A stretch of DNA of 64,000 nucleotides from Euborellia annulipes (GCA_023213315.1 JAKCPI010007792.1:1-64000); one strand, 5' to 3'. Positions 53,577 through 64,000 are shown, counted from the stretch's first letter. Numbers and translations: made by a program. The notes: a model not told the origin generated them from the sequence alone.

Positions 53577-54055
53577 TTCTTGGATAAGGTGACCAAACTT
53601 TCCGTCATGCACTTGGAAGACTGCTCAAGTCAAGTTGTCTCCTCTCCAAGTCAAGTTGTCTCCTCTCTTAGATTCTTAGCCTTTTTCCTTCACTGTTGTC
53701 TTCAATTTTTCTTAACGGTGGTCAGGTCTTATGATGTGGAAATGATTTCAATAATCTAAGCGGATTGGGATTTAGATTAAGAAAAAGTCTAAATTGGTAT
53801 CCTTTCTTTTATTCTACTTCCAAATCTACTGTACTTGTTTGTCCAATGAAATTATTTCTACTAATATTTAAAATAAAAAAAATAATACAATATTTATGAA
53901 GTGAATATACACTCTAGAAATATAATGCCCAATTTTTTTTTTTTTTTAATATTCAAGTTCACGAGTTATTTAATCTGCGAATACAAAGAATATAAATAAT
54001 TCTATTGAAATTTAAAAAAAAAATTCAAATCATTTTCCATTTATTTTATTACAAT

Positions 54056-54086
<31 letters not shown>

Positions 54087-54399
54087 CATTAATATTAAAA
54101 TCAATACAAAAAAAATCCTCTAAGTTACATTTATATAATTAAATTCTATTGAATTCAATTTCATAATTATTTATTTATCTCTGGTCGTATTGATTAGTAT
54201 TTATATATTTGCTTTGAGATTATATTTTAATAAAGTCTCTTGATACTAAACATCCATGTCCATACATAATATTTGTATTTTAATAAATTACGTAATGGGA
54301 GGCTTTTTTTATTATTATTTTCATTATTTAATGCAAGAAATTGGAGGCCCATATTATTTTAATAGGATTATGTCTAACCAGAATTTATGGAATAGAAAT
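53577..54399. other. AT-rich DNA, no gene seen
   Basis: T and A runs (a long A run ends at about 54086). No gene seen. Confidence 0.5.
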
Positions 54400-54475
54400 A
54401 GGAAACTAACCCCTGATCTCTGGTAAAAGAGTCGAATACTCTTCCACTACGACCTAGGGGTCATAAAGTATTTGA
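54400..54475 (-). repeat. tRNA-Lys-like degenerate repeat
   Basis: The minus strand reads GACCCCTAGGTCGTAGTGGA AGAGTATTCGACTCTTTTAC and AGGGGTTAGTTTCC. This has the order of a tRNA: an A-box-like GTCGTAGTGGAAGAG, an anticodon-arm-like GACTCTTTTA (compare tRNA-Lys CTT) and a decayed B box GGGTTAGTTTCC. The arms do not pair well enough for a working tRNA. Confidence 0.45.
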
Positions 54476-54549
54476 GGCTTGTTGATCTATCTATGATCTT
54501 CTGTTTTCAGGATCTAGAGCAATTTTCTTGCAATATTCTTTCCCTACCC

Positions 54550-55095
54550 AATAAATCCCTTCAATATCTGAGAATTTTTCACATCAATAGTAACTTTGTA
54601 AATCAGGATCCTGACAGGTTACTGTTGGCTAAGATGACATCTCAGAAAATTAGACCCAAAAAAGCAAATTCTTCAAATAATCAAGAGTGCGGAATATCGA
54701 TCTACAAAAGGAGAGCATGTTTAGAGAGATTTAATCCTTAGAAGCATACCATACCCTTTATCTACTTGGTATCCTCTAAAAGGGACCTTTAGAAAATTGA
54801 TCCTAGAGGTCCGAGTGCAATTTAAATACTCGTACATACAAATTAGGTTACCGTAGACTAAGGAAACATCTCAGAAAACTAGACCTAGAAGAAGATTGCC
54901 AGAATTAGTAAGAGTGTGGAATATTGATCCGCAAAAAAGGACATGAGAAATATATTGTCTAAGGTGACTCCATTCTTGGAATAAGATCCTTAATTTACCT
55001 GACCAATCCAAGGCTGAAGAAGATATTCTAAATGAAACCTTTCAGGGCATTATAAAATGGATCCTAGATGTAGATACCCGAACACAAATAAATCA
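54550..55095 (+). repeat. Tandem duplication, about 233-bp unit
   Basis: GACATCTCAGAAAATTAGAC near 54634 and AACATCTCAGAAAACTAGAC near 54866. Also AGAGTGCGGAATATCGATCT and AGAGTGTGGAATATTGATCC, and AAAATTGATCCTAGAGGTC and AAAATGGATCCTAGATGTA. The copies have diverged. An 89-residue frame over the first copy has no domain. Confidence 0.7.
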
Positions 55096-55904
55096 ATTTC
55101 TACCACAGTAGAAGGTTCGGCTGGCTATAGTTGTGTATGTTTGCAGAGACCATATATTAAGATTATCTTATCCCACTATACTCTTAAATTCTCCTATGTA
55201 GATGAATATTAATATTTCTAAGCTTTATGAATTTAAATAAATGATATCTCGTTACCCCCAGCAATTTTTCAACATATTTGTTTAAACAAACCTTAACTAT
55301 TCATGTAGCTACAAATTTATTCATCTAGGCCAGAAAGAGTGTGTCTGTGGGTGTGTGTGTGTATCTAGGGAAGGTCAGTCAGGTCTAATTACATTAATTA
55401 CAACTAAAGTGCAGATTTATTCAGCCCCCTTTTGACTTGCAAAGTGTAATTGCACTCTTCACTCCCCACTCCCACTCAAGGGGTTGGTTGGTTGGTTGGC
55501 TGCCCTGTCACATTGCTCTAGCTAAAGTAAAAGGTCCTTGGGTTCATTTATCTTGAATAATTTCTAACATACATAAAGATATCTTTCTCTTTTGCACTCT
55601 TATGTGACATGAAAATTTAAACTTAATTTAATTTCAAGGTAAAATTTACATATTATTTATTTACATATATATTTAAAAAAGAAAAAAAATGTTTTTTTTT
55701 TTGTATTATTTAATTATTCAAATAAATATTATTTTATTTTTTTTAATCAGAATTCCAGAAACATATTCAGTTTTTATTATGATAAATTATTAATATAATT
55801 TTTTTTTTTATTAGAAATTATTATTTTATAATTGAAATTCGAATGAAAATTACAAATATTAAAGTTTTTTTTTTTTGTTTTTGTTTTAGTTAGAAAAAAT
55901 AATG
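55096..55904. other. AT-rich DNA, (GT)n and (GGTT)n
   Basis: (GT)n near 55340-55363 and (GGTT)n near 55482-55498. No gene seen. Confidence 0.5.
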
Positions 55905-56235
55905 ATTTTTTAGGTTATGTTATATTAGAATCAAAGATGGCGTGGTTTTTGCTGAAAACTACTAGAGTCAATGCGCAAAGAACTATGTTACTCATTCTCA
56001 TTTAAATGAAGATTTTTTAAGTAATAGTTTTTTAGAGGTTATATTATGTTAAAATATATTATGTATATATATATTTTAAATAATCAATATTAAATTGTTT
56101 AATGTCAAAGATATTACTTTATTTCGAAAAAAAAATTCGTAGAGGTTATGTTTAAATCCAAAATGGCGTTATAAAAACGTATCCATGCGCTACTACTAGG
56201 ATCAAATTGAAAGGCTATGTTATGGATCCTTACCC
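55905..56235 (+). repeat. Dispersed family C, two copies
   Basis: AGGTTATGTTATATTAGAAT CAAAGATGGCG and CTACTAGAGTCAA at 55911-55972. GAGGTTATGTTTAAATCCAA AATGGCGT and CTACTACTAGGATCAAA at 56146-56210. Confidence 0.65.
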
Positions 56236-56954
56236 ACACAAAAAAAAAATAATATCAACTTAGAAATATTTATTAATAAACATATTGAATATCTAATTGC
56301 TTTGGTCATTGACACTTGCTTTCTCTTTCTCGTAATAATAAATATGAATCATAATCTCTCCGCTTTCTTATCTAAAGAAGAGTCCTTTTTCAAGCAATTA
56401 ACGATTAAATAATATATTTGTTTACTGATTCACTATATTCTCACGCAATTAAAGAACAATTAAAAGCTAGACAGTGTCCAGACAGACGCGTGGCTTTTCG
56501 AGACAAGAATTTAATAAATAGATTCGTCTTACATTTAATAAATGCAGGTGGTCAGTGTCATATATCACGACCGGATGCTTAGAAGACTAGAATTCAAACC
56601 CATCTCAGATTCTATGAGAAATTAATATAATATTCGCAATATCATCAGAAATAATTTTCTCATGGGAAGAAAATCCGAGATGTGCAAAGTCCACTCAAAA
56701 TCGTCGCCGCGTGATAGCAAAGGGTAAGGTATAAGGCCCAGAGAGTAAGCAAGGGACAATATATGTATATGTTTATATGTTGAATTTTTAGCCAAGGTCT
56801 CTGTTAAATTAGCCCGAGCCAAAAGTTCTGGGTACGATTTACCAAAGGGGGGGGGGGATATTAGAAACACAAGACTGGCACCAGCATCCTAACTTCAGGA
56901 ATAAAAATAACAGAAACAATCTTCAATCTATTCCTTTATTTTGTTATATTATAT
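56236..56954. other. AT-rich DNA, no gene seen
   Basis: A G run of ten lies at about 56848-56857. No gene seen. Confidence 0.45.
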
Positions 56955-57055
56955 AGAGACTAGCTTACGAATGCTTCGCTCGCTCTTGTAAGCTAGCTGG
57001 GGGGCTTAGCCCCCAGACCCTCCACTTGGGGGCATAGCCCCCCAGACCCCCGTAT
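56955..57055. repeat. GC-rich hairpin cluster (GGGGGCTTAGCCCCC type)
   Basis: CTAGCTTACGAATGCTTCGC TCGC...GTAAGCTAG forms one hairpin, GGGGGGCTTAGCCCCC a second and GGGGGCATAGCCCCC a third. CAGACCCTCC and CAGACCCCC follow. A striking contrast to the AT-rich surroundings. Similar compact GC palindromes occur at 34930-34985. Confidence 0.7.
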
Positions 57056-57713
57056 TTTTTCAAATCAAAATTTTTGGCTAAAGAAATTCTACGATTATTC
57101 AATCAATTAATTTTAAAAAAATACAATCAAACAGGTCAAAACGATTATATTCAAAAAATCTTTGATGTTATGTGTCTTTATTAAATTGCTAGACTATCTT
57201 CACAACACCTTATACTGAGAGGGTTGTCCTTGGAAGATTATACACACTAACCATAGGTCAACTAACTACCCATATATCAAGCAACCGGCCCTTACTGTCT
57301 CGGAATTACCGCACTCATTGGATACTGTATTATATATTATATTATAATAATAAAAATAATATTTATGAGGTTTAATTTCAACTTTTTATTATTTACACAT
57401 AAACTCAGAAACTAATGGGCGAATTTTCATCGTTATTTTTTTTTTTTTCAATTTCGGGAATATAACACTACAAAATTCCCAAATGGGTGTCATTAAGGGA
57501 AAAATTAATTGAATAAAAAGAAAAAGTCTTAGTTCCGTTATTTGCAGACCAATTATATATGCAAATGAAATACAAATGCAAAATAAAATAAAACTTTCTC
57601 AGGGAAATAATTTAATTTAAAAAAATTTCTCCAGTTTTTTTTTTTTATTTTTTTTGTTAAAAAATTATGTAATTAAAAAATTTCTTTCTTTTCGTTGAAT
57701 ATTTCATAAGTTT

Positions 57714-57755
<42 letters not shown>

Positions 57756-58796
57756 TGTCTGTGATGTCATATACGTCGAAAAAGATAAAAATACAAGAGG
57801 TGAAGGGAAAGAAATGTGTAAGCAAAAGAGAGAGAGAGATGACATCGTGAGATAAATAGTAAGCAAACAAAGGAGACGAATCTTCCACCTTCACTTAACT
57901 CTCTCTTTCTCTTTCTATTTCCTTATCCTGTCTAAAAATTTATTTTTTCCTTTCTATCTTTTTTTTTTTCATTCTGTCTTGGACTTTGAAAAATATGAGT
58001 TGATGACGATACAATATCTGATTTTTTTATATATAAAAAATAAAAAATAAAATAACAACTTAAATAAAGAAAAAAATCGTTTTTATTTTTTAATGTAAAC
58101 GCTAAAAATAGTATGTATTTGACTAATGTAGTGTCTTGTTTATTTGACTAGTGTAGTAAAGACGTCGCCATATTTGTTTCTATAAACAGACCCATATTTA
58201 TTTAAAGAATGAAATAATTAAAAAAACTACTCTAGATTAACATAAGCTTAATATTTCACTTATTAAGAGATTTCTTTATTTATTTAAGTTAAAAAACTAA
58301 ATTAAGTAACTTATTATAAAGCCTAATACAATTATACATTTGACTTTATTAATACTGAAATTCTCTTTTTTTGATGACGTCATCTTATTTTCTAACCTAA
58401 ATTCACTACCTACAACTAACTAATTCAAATTTAATTTACAATGTATAAATTATAGAGTAATTTAATAAAATTAAAATAAATATTCAAATTACAGTTGTAC
58501 ATTTCAAAATAATAATTATTAAAGAATAAATTAAATAAATTGTTCTTTTTACGTAATATTAAAAAATTTATTTTTCACATATAAATAAATACTTTGAGAA
58601 TTAGGATTTAAGAATAAAACTTGTAATTTATTTTGATTAATCTAATAAAATTAAAAATTTGACTTTAAAAGACTCCATTTTGATTTTCAAATGACATAAT
58701 CTAAATAATTAATTCTTAAGTAGCCATATTTTATAATAAGGAAATAATTGTATCTTTACTTTTTTTTAAACAATGAGTGAAATATTTATATATTGT
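57056..58796. other. AT-rich DNA with a 39-T run
   Basis: A T run at 57716-57754 and (GA)n near 57825. Minus-strand frames ending in polylysine are products of the T run. No gene seen. Confidence 0.55.
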
Positions 58797-59065
58797 AGGT
58801 TATATTCTGTTAGAATTCAATATGGAATCGGCAAAACGAATCTTAGAATGAATAGGCTCTACAATAAAGAAATTAACAATTGCATATTGGTTAGTCAAAA
58901 GAGAATGAATAATATTATTGAAAATTTGATTAATTTTTTTTATAAAATTTGTATGTTGTTCATTCTCTTTTGACATATCAAGTTCATTGCTATTGTACAT
59001 TTGATTATAGTAGAGGCTTTTCTTTCTGACTTGTTTTTCGGACTCCATATTGAATTCTGACAAAA
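58797..59065. repeat. Foldback element related to family C
   Basis: The left arm (GTTAGAATTCAATATGGAAT C, GGCTCTACAATA, AAAAGAGAATGAATAAT) is mirrored by the right arm, which on the minus strand reads GTCAGAATTCAATATGGAGT C, GCCTCTACTATAAT and AAAAGAGAATGAACAAC. The arms are about 120 bp, diverged. It begins with AGGTTATATTCTGTTAGAAT TC, as in family C. A 163-residue minus-strand frame over it is not a gene. Confidence 0.7.
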
Positions 59066-59518
59066 AATAAATTAAAATATATAGAATATTATTATTTTCT
59101 GTAGGATTTAAATTTATGACTACTAATGAATTATTTAATTGGGTTATGTTATTTTGTTGCAAATGTATCAGGTTAATCCAAATAAGGTTATAAAATTTAT
59201 TATTGTATTCTTTTCTTTTTTTTTTAAGGTAGGCAGAAATTTCTTTTTTATATGTGAAAAATATATTTGTTAAGGTTATTGATTGTTCCAATTTGAAAAA
59301 AAAAATTCTTATTAATAAATTCTTTTATTTGAAATAAAAGACAATAATTTGAATATGTATTTGATTTTATTAATTTAATCAATTATATATATTTTATACA
59401 TTGTAATTTCAAATAAATAACTAATTTGATAAATTTAAAATTTTATAAAATTATCCATTTATTTAAAAAGAAAATCATTATTGAGTTTTTAATAATTGAT
59501 TTAGACTGTCACGATTTT
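59066..59518. other. AT-rich DNA, no gene seen
   Basis: Nothing that I can support. Confidence 0.5.
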
Positions 59519-59860
59519 TGTTCTCTCATTCATAGCTTCACTTCGTTAACGTTCTCTCATTCGTTGCCAACTTCACTTCGTTCAAATCTCTCATTCGTAG
59601 ATAACTTCACTTCGTTCAAATATCTCATTCGTAGATAACTTCACTTCGTTCAATTCTCTCATTCGTAGATAACTTCACTTCGTTCACTTCTCTTATTCGT
59701 AGCCAACTTCACTTCGTTCAATTCTCTCATTCGTAGCCAACTTCACTTCGTTCAACCAACCACTCTCTCATCAAGCCAACTCCTTCTCTCATTCATAGCC
59801 AACTTCACTTCGTTCACTTCTCTTATTCGTAACCAACTTCACTTCATTCACATTCATTGC
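59519..59860 (+). repeat. 34-bp minisatellite, about 9 copies
   Basis: The unit is AACTTCACTTCGTTCAA followed by TTCTCTCATTCGTAGAT or GTAGCC, 34 bp, with some shorter units. Variants alternate between GATAACTTC and GCCAACTTC. Confidence 0.9.
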
Positions 59861-59990
59861 TCACTTCATGTTACCAAGAATTGAATTTAGTTAAAGATTA
59901 ACTTATTGGTAACATGAAGTGAGCAATGCATGTGAACGAAGTGAAATTGGCTACGAATGAGAGTGAAGCGAAGTTAGCCACACAAGTAAA
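59840..59990. repeat. Inverted repeat joined to the minisatellite
   Basis: CATTGCTCACTTCATGTTAC CAA at 59857-59879 is mirrored by TTGGTAACATGAAGTGAGCA ATG at about 59908-59930. Minisatellite units follow in reverse (GAACGAAGTGAA, GGCTACGAATGAGAG). The inversion therefore copied the end of the array. Confidence 0.85.
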
Positions 59991-60869
59991 TAATACCTAA
60001 CTCCCAATCAGTATTCTGATGACGGCAGAAATAAATCTCAATTTAAGTAAAAAAAAAATTGTCTTTTATTTCTAAAATCAATATATTTCTTTAAAAAAAA
60101 ATCTATCACCCCCCCGCCCCCCTATTTTCTTATTATTATTTTTAAAAAAATATTAATAAAAAATTTTTTATTACCTTATCTTATGCTTCTTTTCTCCTTT
60201 CCCTATTTGAATATAAATTTTCTCTTTTTTTTTTTTACTTTCCCATATAAGATGCCTATGAACTTATCATAAAAGAATCAAGTTGAGTAGGAGAAGACTT
60301 AAAAAAAGGGAAGGTGGATTAAATAGAAGGAAAAGGAAAGGGGGAGAGAGAGGATGAAAAGAGATAAGCAGAATACATATCCTATTGAAACTTGTTTGCT
60401 CTTATAAGTGAATCTATCTCTCTCTTTTCCACATTCAATTTCAAGGTTCCGTTACTTTCTTTCACTTTTATATATATAGTATAATTTGAAAGTAAAAAAA
60501 AAAAAAAGGAGATAGAAGCCTATTGAAAAATATAAAATTTTTACTAGAGCCAAACAACATAAGTTGTTTAGTTTAAATGATAATTAAAAAAAAAAAAAAA
60601 AAAAAACGCCAAATATTATTATTCTGTTTTATGGTAATAAATCTTCTTTATACCAAAGTTTATAACTTTACAGAAACTTTAGTAGCTAAATTCACCTGGG
60701 TAAAGGAGAAAGCCTTGTTGAAAGAAAGTATAGAGCATACATAGGCTTTTAAGATTGGAGGTGGGGGTGCCACTTCCCACTCCACTCTACTCACACTTAC
60801 GTTATTGAAAATGCATATTTTTTTTTTATTTAACAAGCCTTTCACGGATGATTATATTGATATGAAGCT
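59991..60869. other. AT-rich DNA, no gene seen
   Basis: Poly-A near 60586-60606 and a poly-C stretch near 60110-60121. No gene seen. Confidence 0.5.
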
Positions 60870-61640
60870 AGTGATATTACAAAATAAAATGGGGTTCTAT
60901 AGCTTGTGTAAGGTGTGGGCAGTGCAGTAACATATGTTCTGGAGTAGCTATTGAGGAGCAGCTGCATGCAGGGGACTGTACTATTTTGAATCTATATCTA
61001 TAAGTGGGCCGGTTGTCTAGTATGGTTTACTCTCAATCTGTTAAATATGCATATTGCTGGTCTATTAGCAGTGTCTAACTCACGGAACCATGGGGGTGCT
61101 AAATTCTGTTTTATTTTCCGTAGGGATAATCCTGTGGGTTGATGAGGAGCAGCTGCATGCAGGGGACTGTACTATTTTGAATCTATATAAGTGGGCCGGT
61201 TGTCTAGTATGGTTTACTCTCTTTCTGTTAAATCTGCATATTGCTGGTCTATTAGCAGTGTCTAACTCACGGAACCATGGGGGTGCTAAATTCTGTTTTA
61301 TTTTCCGTAGGGATGATCCTGTGGATTGATGAGGGTTTCTCCACTCCTGAAGCCACTCATTTTTATATCGGTTTTTGAATATGTTAAATATGTCACTCCA
61401 TGGGATTGCCAAAGTGTTGTCGGGCATCAGCAGCTATTTTGGCCAAAAAGTCCGCTATTTGATTTCCTTGTGTATCCAAGAGAGATATACGAGGTTGCCT
61501 TGTAGGCAGTTTCCACAAGGCGTGCATATTAGCTGTAGTAATCTAAAATCGTACCATCTGTTTTATTGTAGTACTTTGAATCCGTCTGTAGAGTAATATT
61601 GGCATCAAAATTACCTTCCCTAAAATCTATGTTCATTAAG
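60870..61640 (-). pseudogene. Non-LTR retrotransposon RNase H and C-terminus, broken
   Basis: On the minus strand I read a block with TLQTDSKYYN (near 61590), then TQGNQIADFLAKIAADARQ (61460-61415), which matches the RNase H G-N-x-x-AD-x-LAK motif. The 115-codon frame 61080-61427 follows, with IFKNRYKNEWLQEWRN, NRPAICRFNRKRVNHTRQPA HLYRF and SPACSCSS. Its true end, ATPEHMLLHCPHLTQAI, lies at 60945-60895 and completes the CCHC knuckle typical of I/Jockey-type ORF2 proteins. A 191-bp tandem duplication (60953-61143 and 61144-61330) interrupts it between SPACSCSS and that end. The reverse transcriptase part is missing. Confidence 0.75.
60953..61330. repeat. 191-bp tandem duplication inside the LINE fragment
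   Basis: GAGGAGCAGCTGCATGCAGG begins at 60953 and at 61144. The copies are over 95% alike by eye, differing mainly by a 6-bp insertion near 61000 and a few substitutions. Confidence 0.9.
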
Positions 61641-61689
61641 GTATATGTGACAAGAAATGTTTAAGATTTGCCGCGCGACAATGTCAAAA

Positions 61690-62215
61690 ATTTTCCATTT
61701 TATTTCCTATCGTGAAAAATCTGTAGGAAGTTTGTCTATTCTGTGCTATTCTGGTAAATAGTGGCCATTTGTACTATTGTATACCGAAAAAATATAGCAA
61801 ACTCCTTGTTTACTAACGGTAAAAGATAGATGGAAAGTTTTCCGATTATATTTCCTACCATAAAAAAGTTGTTTATTTAGTTGTTTGCTGAAGAGAATTG
61901 GAACATTTTTTCCCTTTTATTGTATTCCGATAAAAATGTGGGAAAGTTTTCTAATTTTTGCTCGGTGGAAAAGTTTTTCCAATTTATTGACTACCAAAAA
62001 AAAGATAGGAAAGTTGTCCACTTAGTTTATTTTACTACTGGTAAAAGATGGAAAAATTTTTTATTTAGTTGCTTGTTGGAAAGAATGGTAAAGTTTTCCC
62101 ATTTTATTGTATGCCGAAAAAAGGGGGGGGGGGAAGTTTTCCATTTTGTTACCTACCAAAAAAAGAGTTGGAAAATTGTACACTTTGTTATTCGCTGATT
62201 CAGCAAAGGAGTTAG
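61690..62215 (+). repeat. Degenerate minisatellite, GGAAAGTTTTCCATTTTATT unit
   Basis: About 14 degenerate units of 30-40 bp built from GGAAAGTTTTCC, ATTTTATTG and CTACC(A/G)AAAAAA or a close variant. A 105-residue frame across it has no domain and is not a gene. Confidence 0.75.
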
Positions 62216-62237
62216 TCTCAAAATTTAAATAGCCCTC

Positions 62238-62345
62238 GAGCTTGGTGTAGGGGTTAGCGTGGTGGCCTTGTACACTAAGGGTCGCGGGTTTCAATCCCAG
62301 GTAGTCCGATTTAAGCCATTTGGATACCAAACGGCCACATAATAA
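62238..62345 (+). mobile_element. tRNA-derived SINE, family 2
   Basis: GAGCTTGGTGTAGGGGTTAG CGTGGTGG is a good A box (compare tRNA GTGGTGTAGTGGTTAGC), and GGGTCGCGGGTTTCAATCCC is a good B box 45 bp later. The tail has AGTCCGATTTAAGCCATTTG GATACC, which matches the inverted partial copy at 22841-22930. No poly-A tail seen. Confidence 0.75.
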
Positions 62346-63269
62346 ACTTTAAAGAAAATAATTTATTTATCGAAAAAATTGAAATAAAAGAAGACAGGAA
62401 GGGTCAGCTATTAAAAATAAAATTAATTTAACACCTTTTATTTAAATCCAATTAATTGAAAAGCCTAAAAGTAAGCACCTCCTGGGTAAACAAACTTGGT
62501 GGTTTTTTTTTTTGTTTTACTTGCTTGTTTTATTCAATAAAGAAAAAGGATCGTAATATAAAGACAATAAAATAGAACAAGCGCAAAAAAAATGCTAATT
62601 TTTAATAAAAAATGTAAAAGCATCCCTCCCCCCTCCCCTCCCCTCTTTACCTACAACGACTAACGTAACTCGCTCTCGAGTATTCTTTTATCATTTAAAT
62701 TGGTACGTTTACTTTTAGAGCTGGCAAATGGGTTCTAAAATGCTCTTGTTTAGGAATATATATATATATCTATTATTCACAAGAGTGGAGAGGGATTCTA
62801 TTATTATCTAAAACTGAAAATAAAATGGAAGATAATTTTGAGTATAGGATCAATTCAAATTACTTTTCTAGGAATCTCTTTTTTTTTAAGTTTTTTATTA
62901 GAGTTAATTTTAGAGGCAAAGTAAAAGTTAATTATAACGTCAGTTTACTGACATGTTTAATAAAGATAAGTAGTGAAAAGTGTGTATGTAAAAAAAAAGC
63001 TTTAAATGACGTCATAAAAACCCTAAAAAAAATCATTCCCCGTTTTTTTTAACTCTGGAGCAGCGTACACGGAGACCCGCATCAGCCCAATTTCCGGTAC
63101 CCAAAAGCCATAATGTTGTGAATGAGTGTCCCTTCATCTCTCTTCTCTCTTGTACGTAAAACTTTTTCTAAACAATTGTCGGGTTACAAATGATGCAGGA
63201 GGATGGTGGACTGTATTGATGAGCTTACATAATCTGTAAATGTATACTTGACAGTTGGGTTTTATACCG
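62346..63269. other. AT-rich DNA, no gene seen
   Basis: Contains CCCTCCCCCCTCCCCTCCCC near 62624. The stretch 63055-63120 is GC-richer but has no exon I can support. Confidence 0.45.
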
Positions 63270-63810
63270 TGATGTTGTAGTTAAAGATTTAGGAGTTATT
63301 TTGGATTCACAATTGACCTGGTATTGTTAACAGAGCCTGCAAGATGCTAGGCTTTGTTAAAAGGAACACCAACATCTCCACTTTAAAAACTCTCTATTTC
63401 TCCCTTGTGAGATCTATTTTAGAATATGTGCCTTTGATCTGGCCCCCTTACATCAGCGTTTTGATAAACGTGGTGGAGGGTGCCTAGAAGAAATTTCTCA
63501 AATTTCTGTTCTACAGAGAAGTAGGAATTAAATGCGACTCCTGTGGGCTATCCTGAACCTCTAGTCATATTCAATATGAAAAGCCTTTCCGACAGAATGG
63601 ATGATTCTCTGAAGAATCTCTTTTGTCTTCTGGGAGATTATTGATTTACTGGCCAGAAATGGCTTCAGGGTTTCGGCATTTATCTTAAGATTTGGTTCCC
63701 TTTTTCATGTCGGAAGGGCTAGAACTAGGATAATGTAGAGGTCCCCCATATTCAGAATGATATTTGAATATACTCGAAGGAAGGCCTCCTCATAAATAGA
63801 TCAGCTGTTT
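63270..63810 (+). pseudogene. Third non-LTR retrotransposon fragment, 3' part of ORF2
   Basis: VKDLGVILDSQLTW (63283-63325) is followed, after a frameshift and deletion, by NRACKMLGFVKRNTNISTLK and LYFSLVRSILEYVPLIWPPY, then KKFLKFLFYREVGIKCDS (near 63490-63540). A shifted frame near 63575 gives SLSDRMDDSLKNLF. These follow the order of the thumb region of Jockey-type reverse transcriptases (VKDLGV-x-D, LGF-x-R, LY-x-x-LVRS-x-LEY...W-x-P, KKFL). Stops and frameshifts show it is dead. It differs from the two fragments at 10422-11110 and 60870-61640. Confidence 0.8.
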
Positions 63811-64000
63811 TATTTTGTTGTCTGATCCTTTTTATTCTCATTTTGCATATATATGTATACTTTTTGTTACTTCTTTCAATTAATTGTATTATTTATATAT
63901 TTTGCCCTCTAATGGAATTCTCTGTTGGGTGAAAGTTAGTGTAATTAAAAAATATCGACTGGCGAATCAGCTGATCAAAGTTGGTGATTCAGCTGATCTA
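63811..64000 (+). other. Probable 3' end of the LINE fragment, then short repeats
   Basis: A/T-rich sequence followed by two direct copies of TCAGCTGATC (63968-63977 and 63988-63997). No gene seen. Confidence 0.4.

Noticed and set aside
58800..59291. 163-residue minus-strand ORF
   Set aside because: It spans a foldback repeat, is dominated by Asn, Ile, Leu and Lys as expected from AT-rich DNA, and shows no domain.
61881..62198. 105-residue plus-strand ORF
   Set aside because: It lies wholly in a degenerate minisatellite.

Overview
The window is eukaryotic, very AT-rich and almost free of host coding sequence. A single well-supported host exon, from a sidestep-family immunoglobulin protein with clean splice signals, points to an arthropod. 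The retroelement content (a BEL/Pao element, several non-LTR retrotransposon fragments, tRNA-derived SINEs, hAT-type and TA-target MITEs) fits an arthropod, possibly a crustacean with an AT-rich genome, but I cannot name the species. I see no operons, CRISPR arrays, rRNA genes or intact tRNA genes.

Layout. 1-8 kb: AT-rich DNA with small tandem duplications, a three-copy array, a hAT-type MITE (4469-4633) and a head-to-head pair of small ORF fragments around a purine-rich 27-bp minisatellite (5640-6480). 8-13.5 kb: an 11-copy 29-bp minisatellite, a dispersed repeat family in both orientations, a broken non-LTR element (10451-11110, minus), a TA-flanked MITE (12282-12530), and a second broken non-LTR element split by a SINE. 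14.8-15.8 kb: a 459-bp tandem duplication. 16378-20472: a BEL/Pao retrotransposon on the minus strand, the only long ORF here (962 aa), cut short just after its reverse transcriptase active site. 21-30 kb: tandem and inverted repeats, SINE copies, and a four-copy tandem array of a SINE tail. 30-35 kb: a short dispersed repeat family with a conserved core. 35-40 kb: another hAT-type MITE next to an AATATTGC palindrome array, then two large foldback repeats. 41-50 kb: tandem duplications, a MITE nested in a tandem repeat, a 98-bp near-perfect hairpin and a nested hairpin element. 50665-50873: the sidestep-like exon. 52-60 kb: putative intron or intergenic DNA with more foldbacks, a 34-bp minisatellite and a 39-T run. 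60.9-63.8 kb: an RNase H-bearing non-LTR fragment, a degenerate minisatellite, a tRNA-derived SINE and a third non-LTR fragment.

No set of host genes works together here. The window is best read as a large intron or intergenic stretch of a gene such as sidestep, filled by waves of transposition. The most interesting patterns are (1) a hairpin motif, CTGARGATG...CCGAAAC, at about eight sites and often in mirrored pairs, which resembles a hammerhead ribozyme core without matching it exactly; (2) the internally deleted but still open BEL/Pao element; (3) three hAT-type MITEs with near-matching 8-bp target duplications; and (4) several uncharacterised short dispersed families. All calls come from reading the sequence; no database search was possible.
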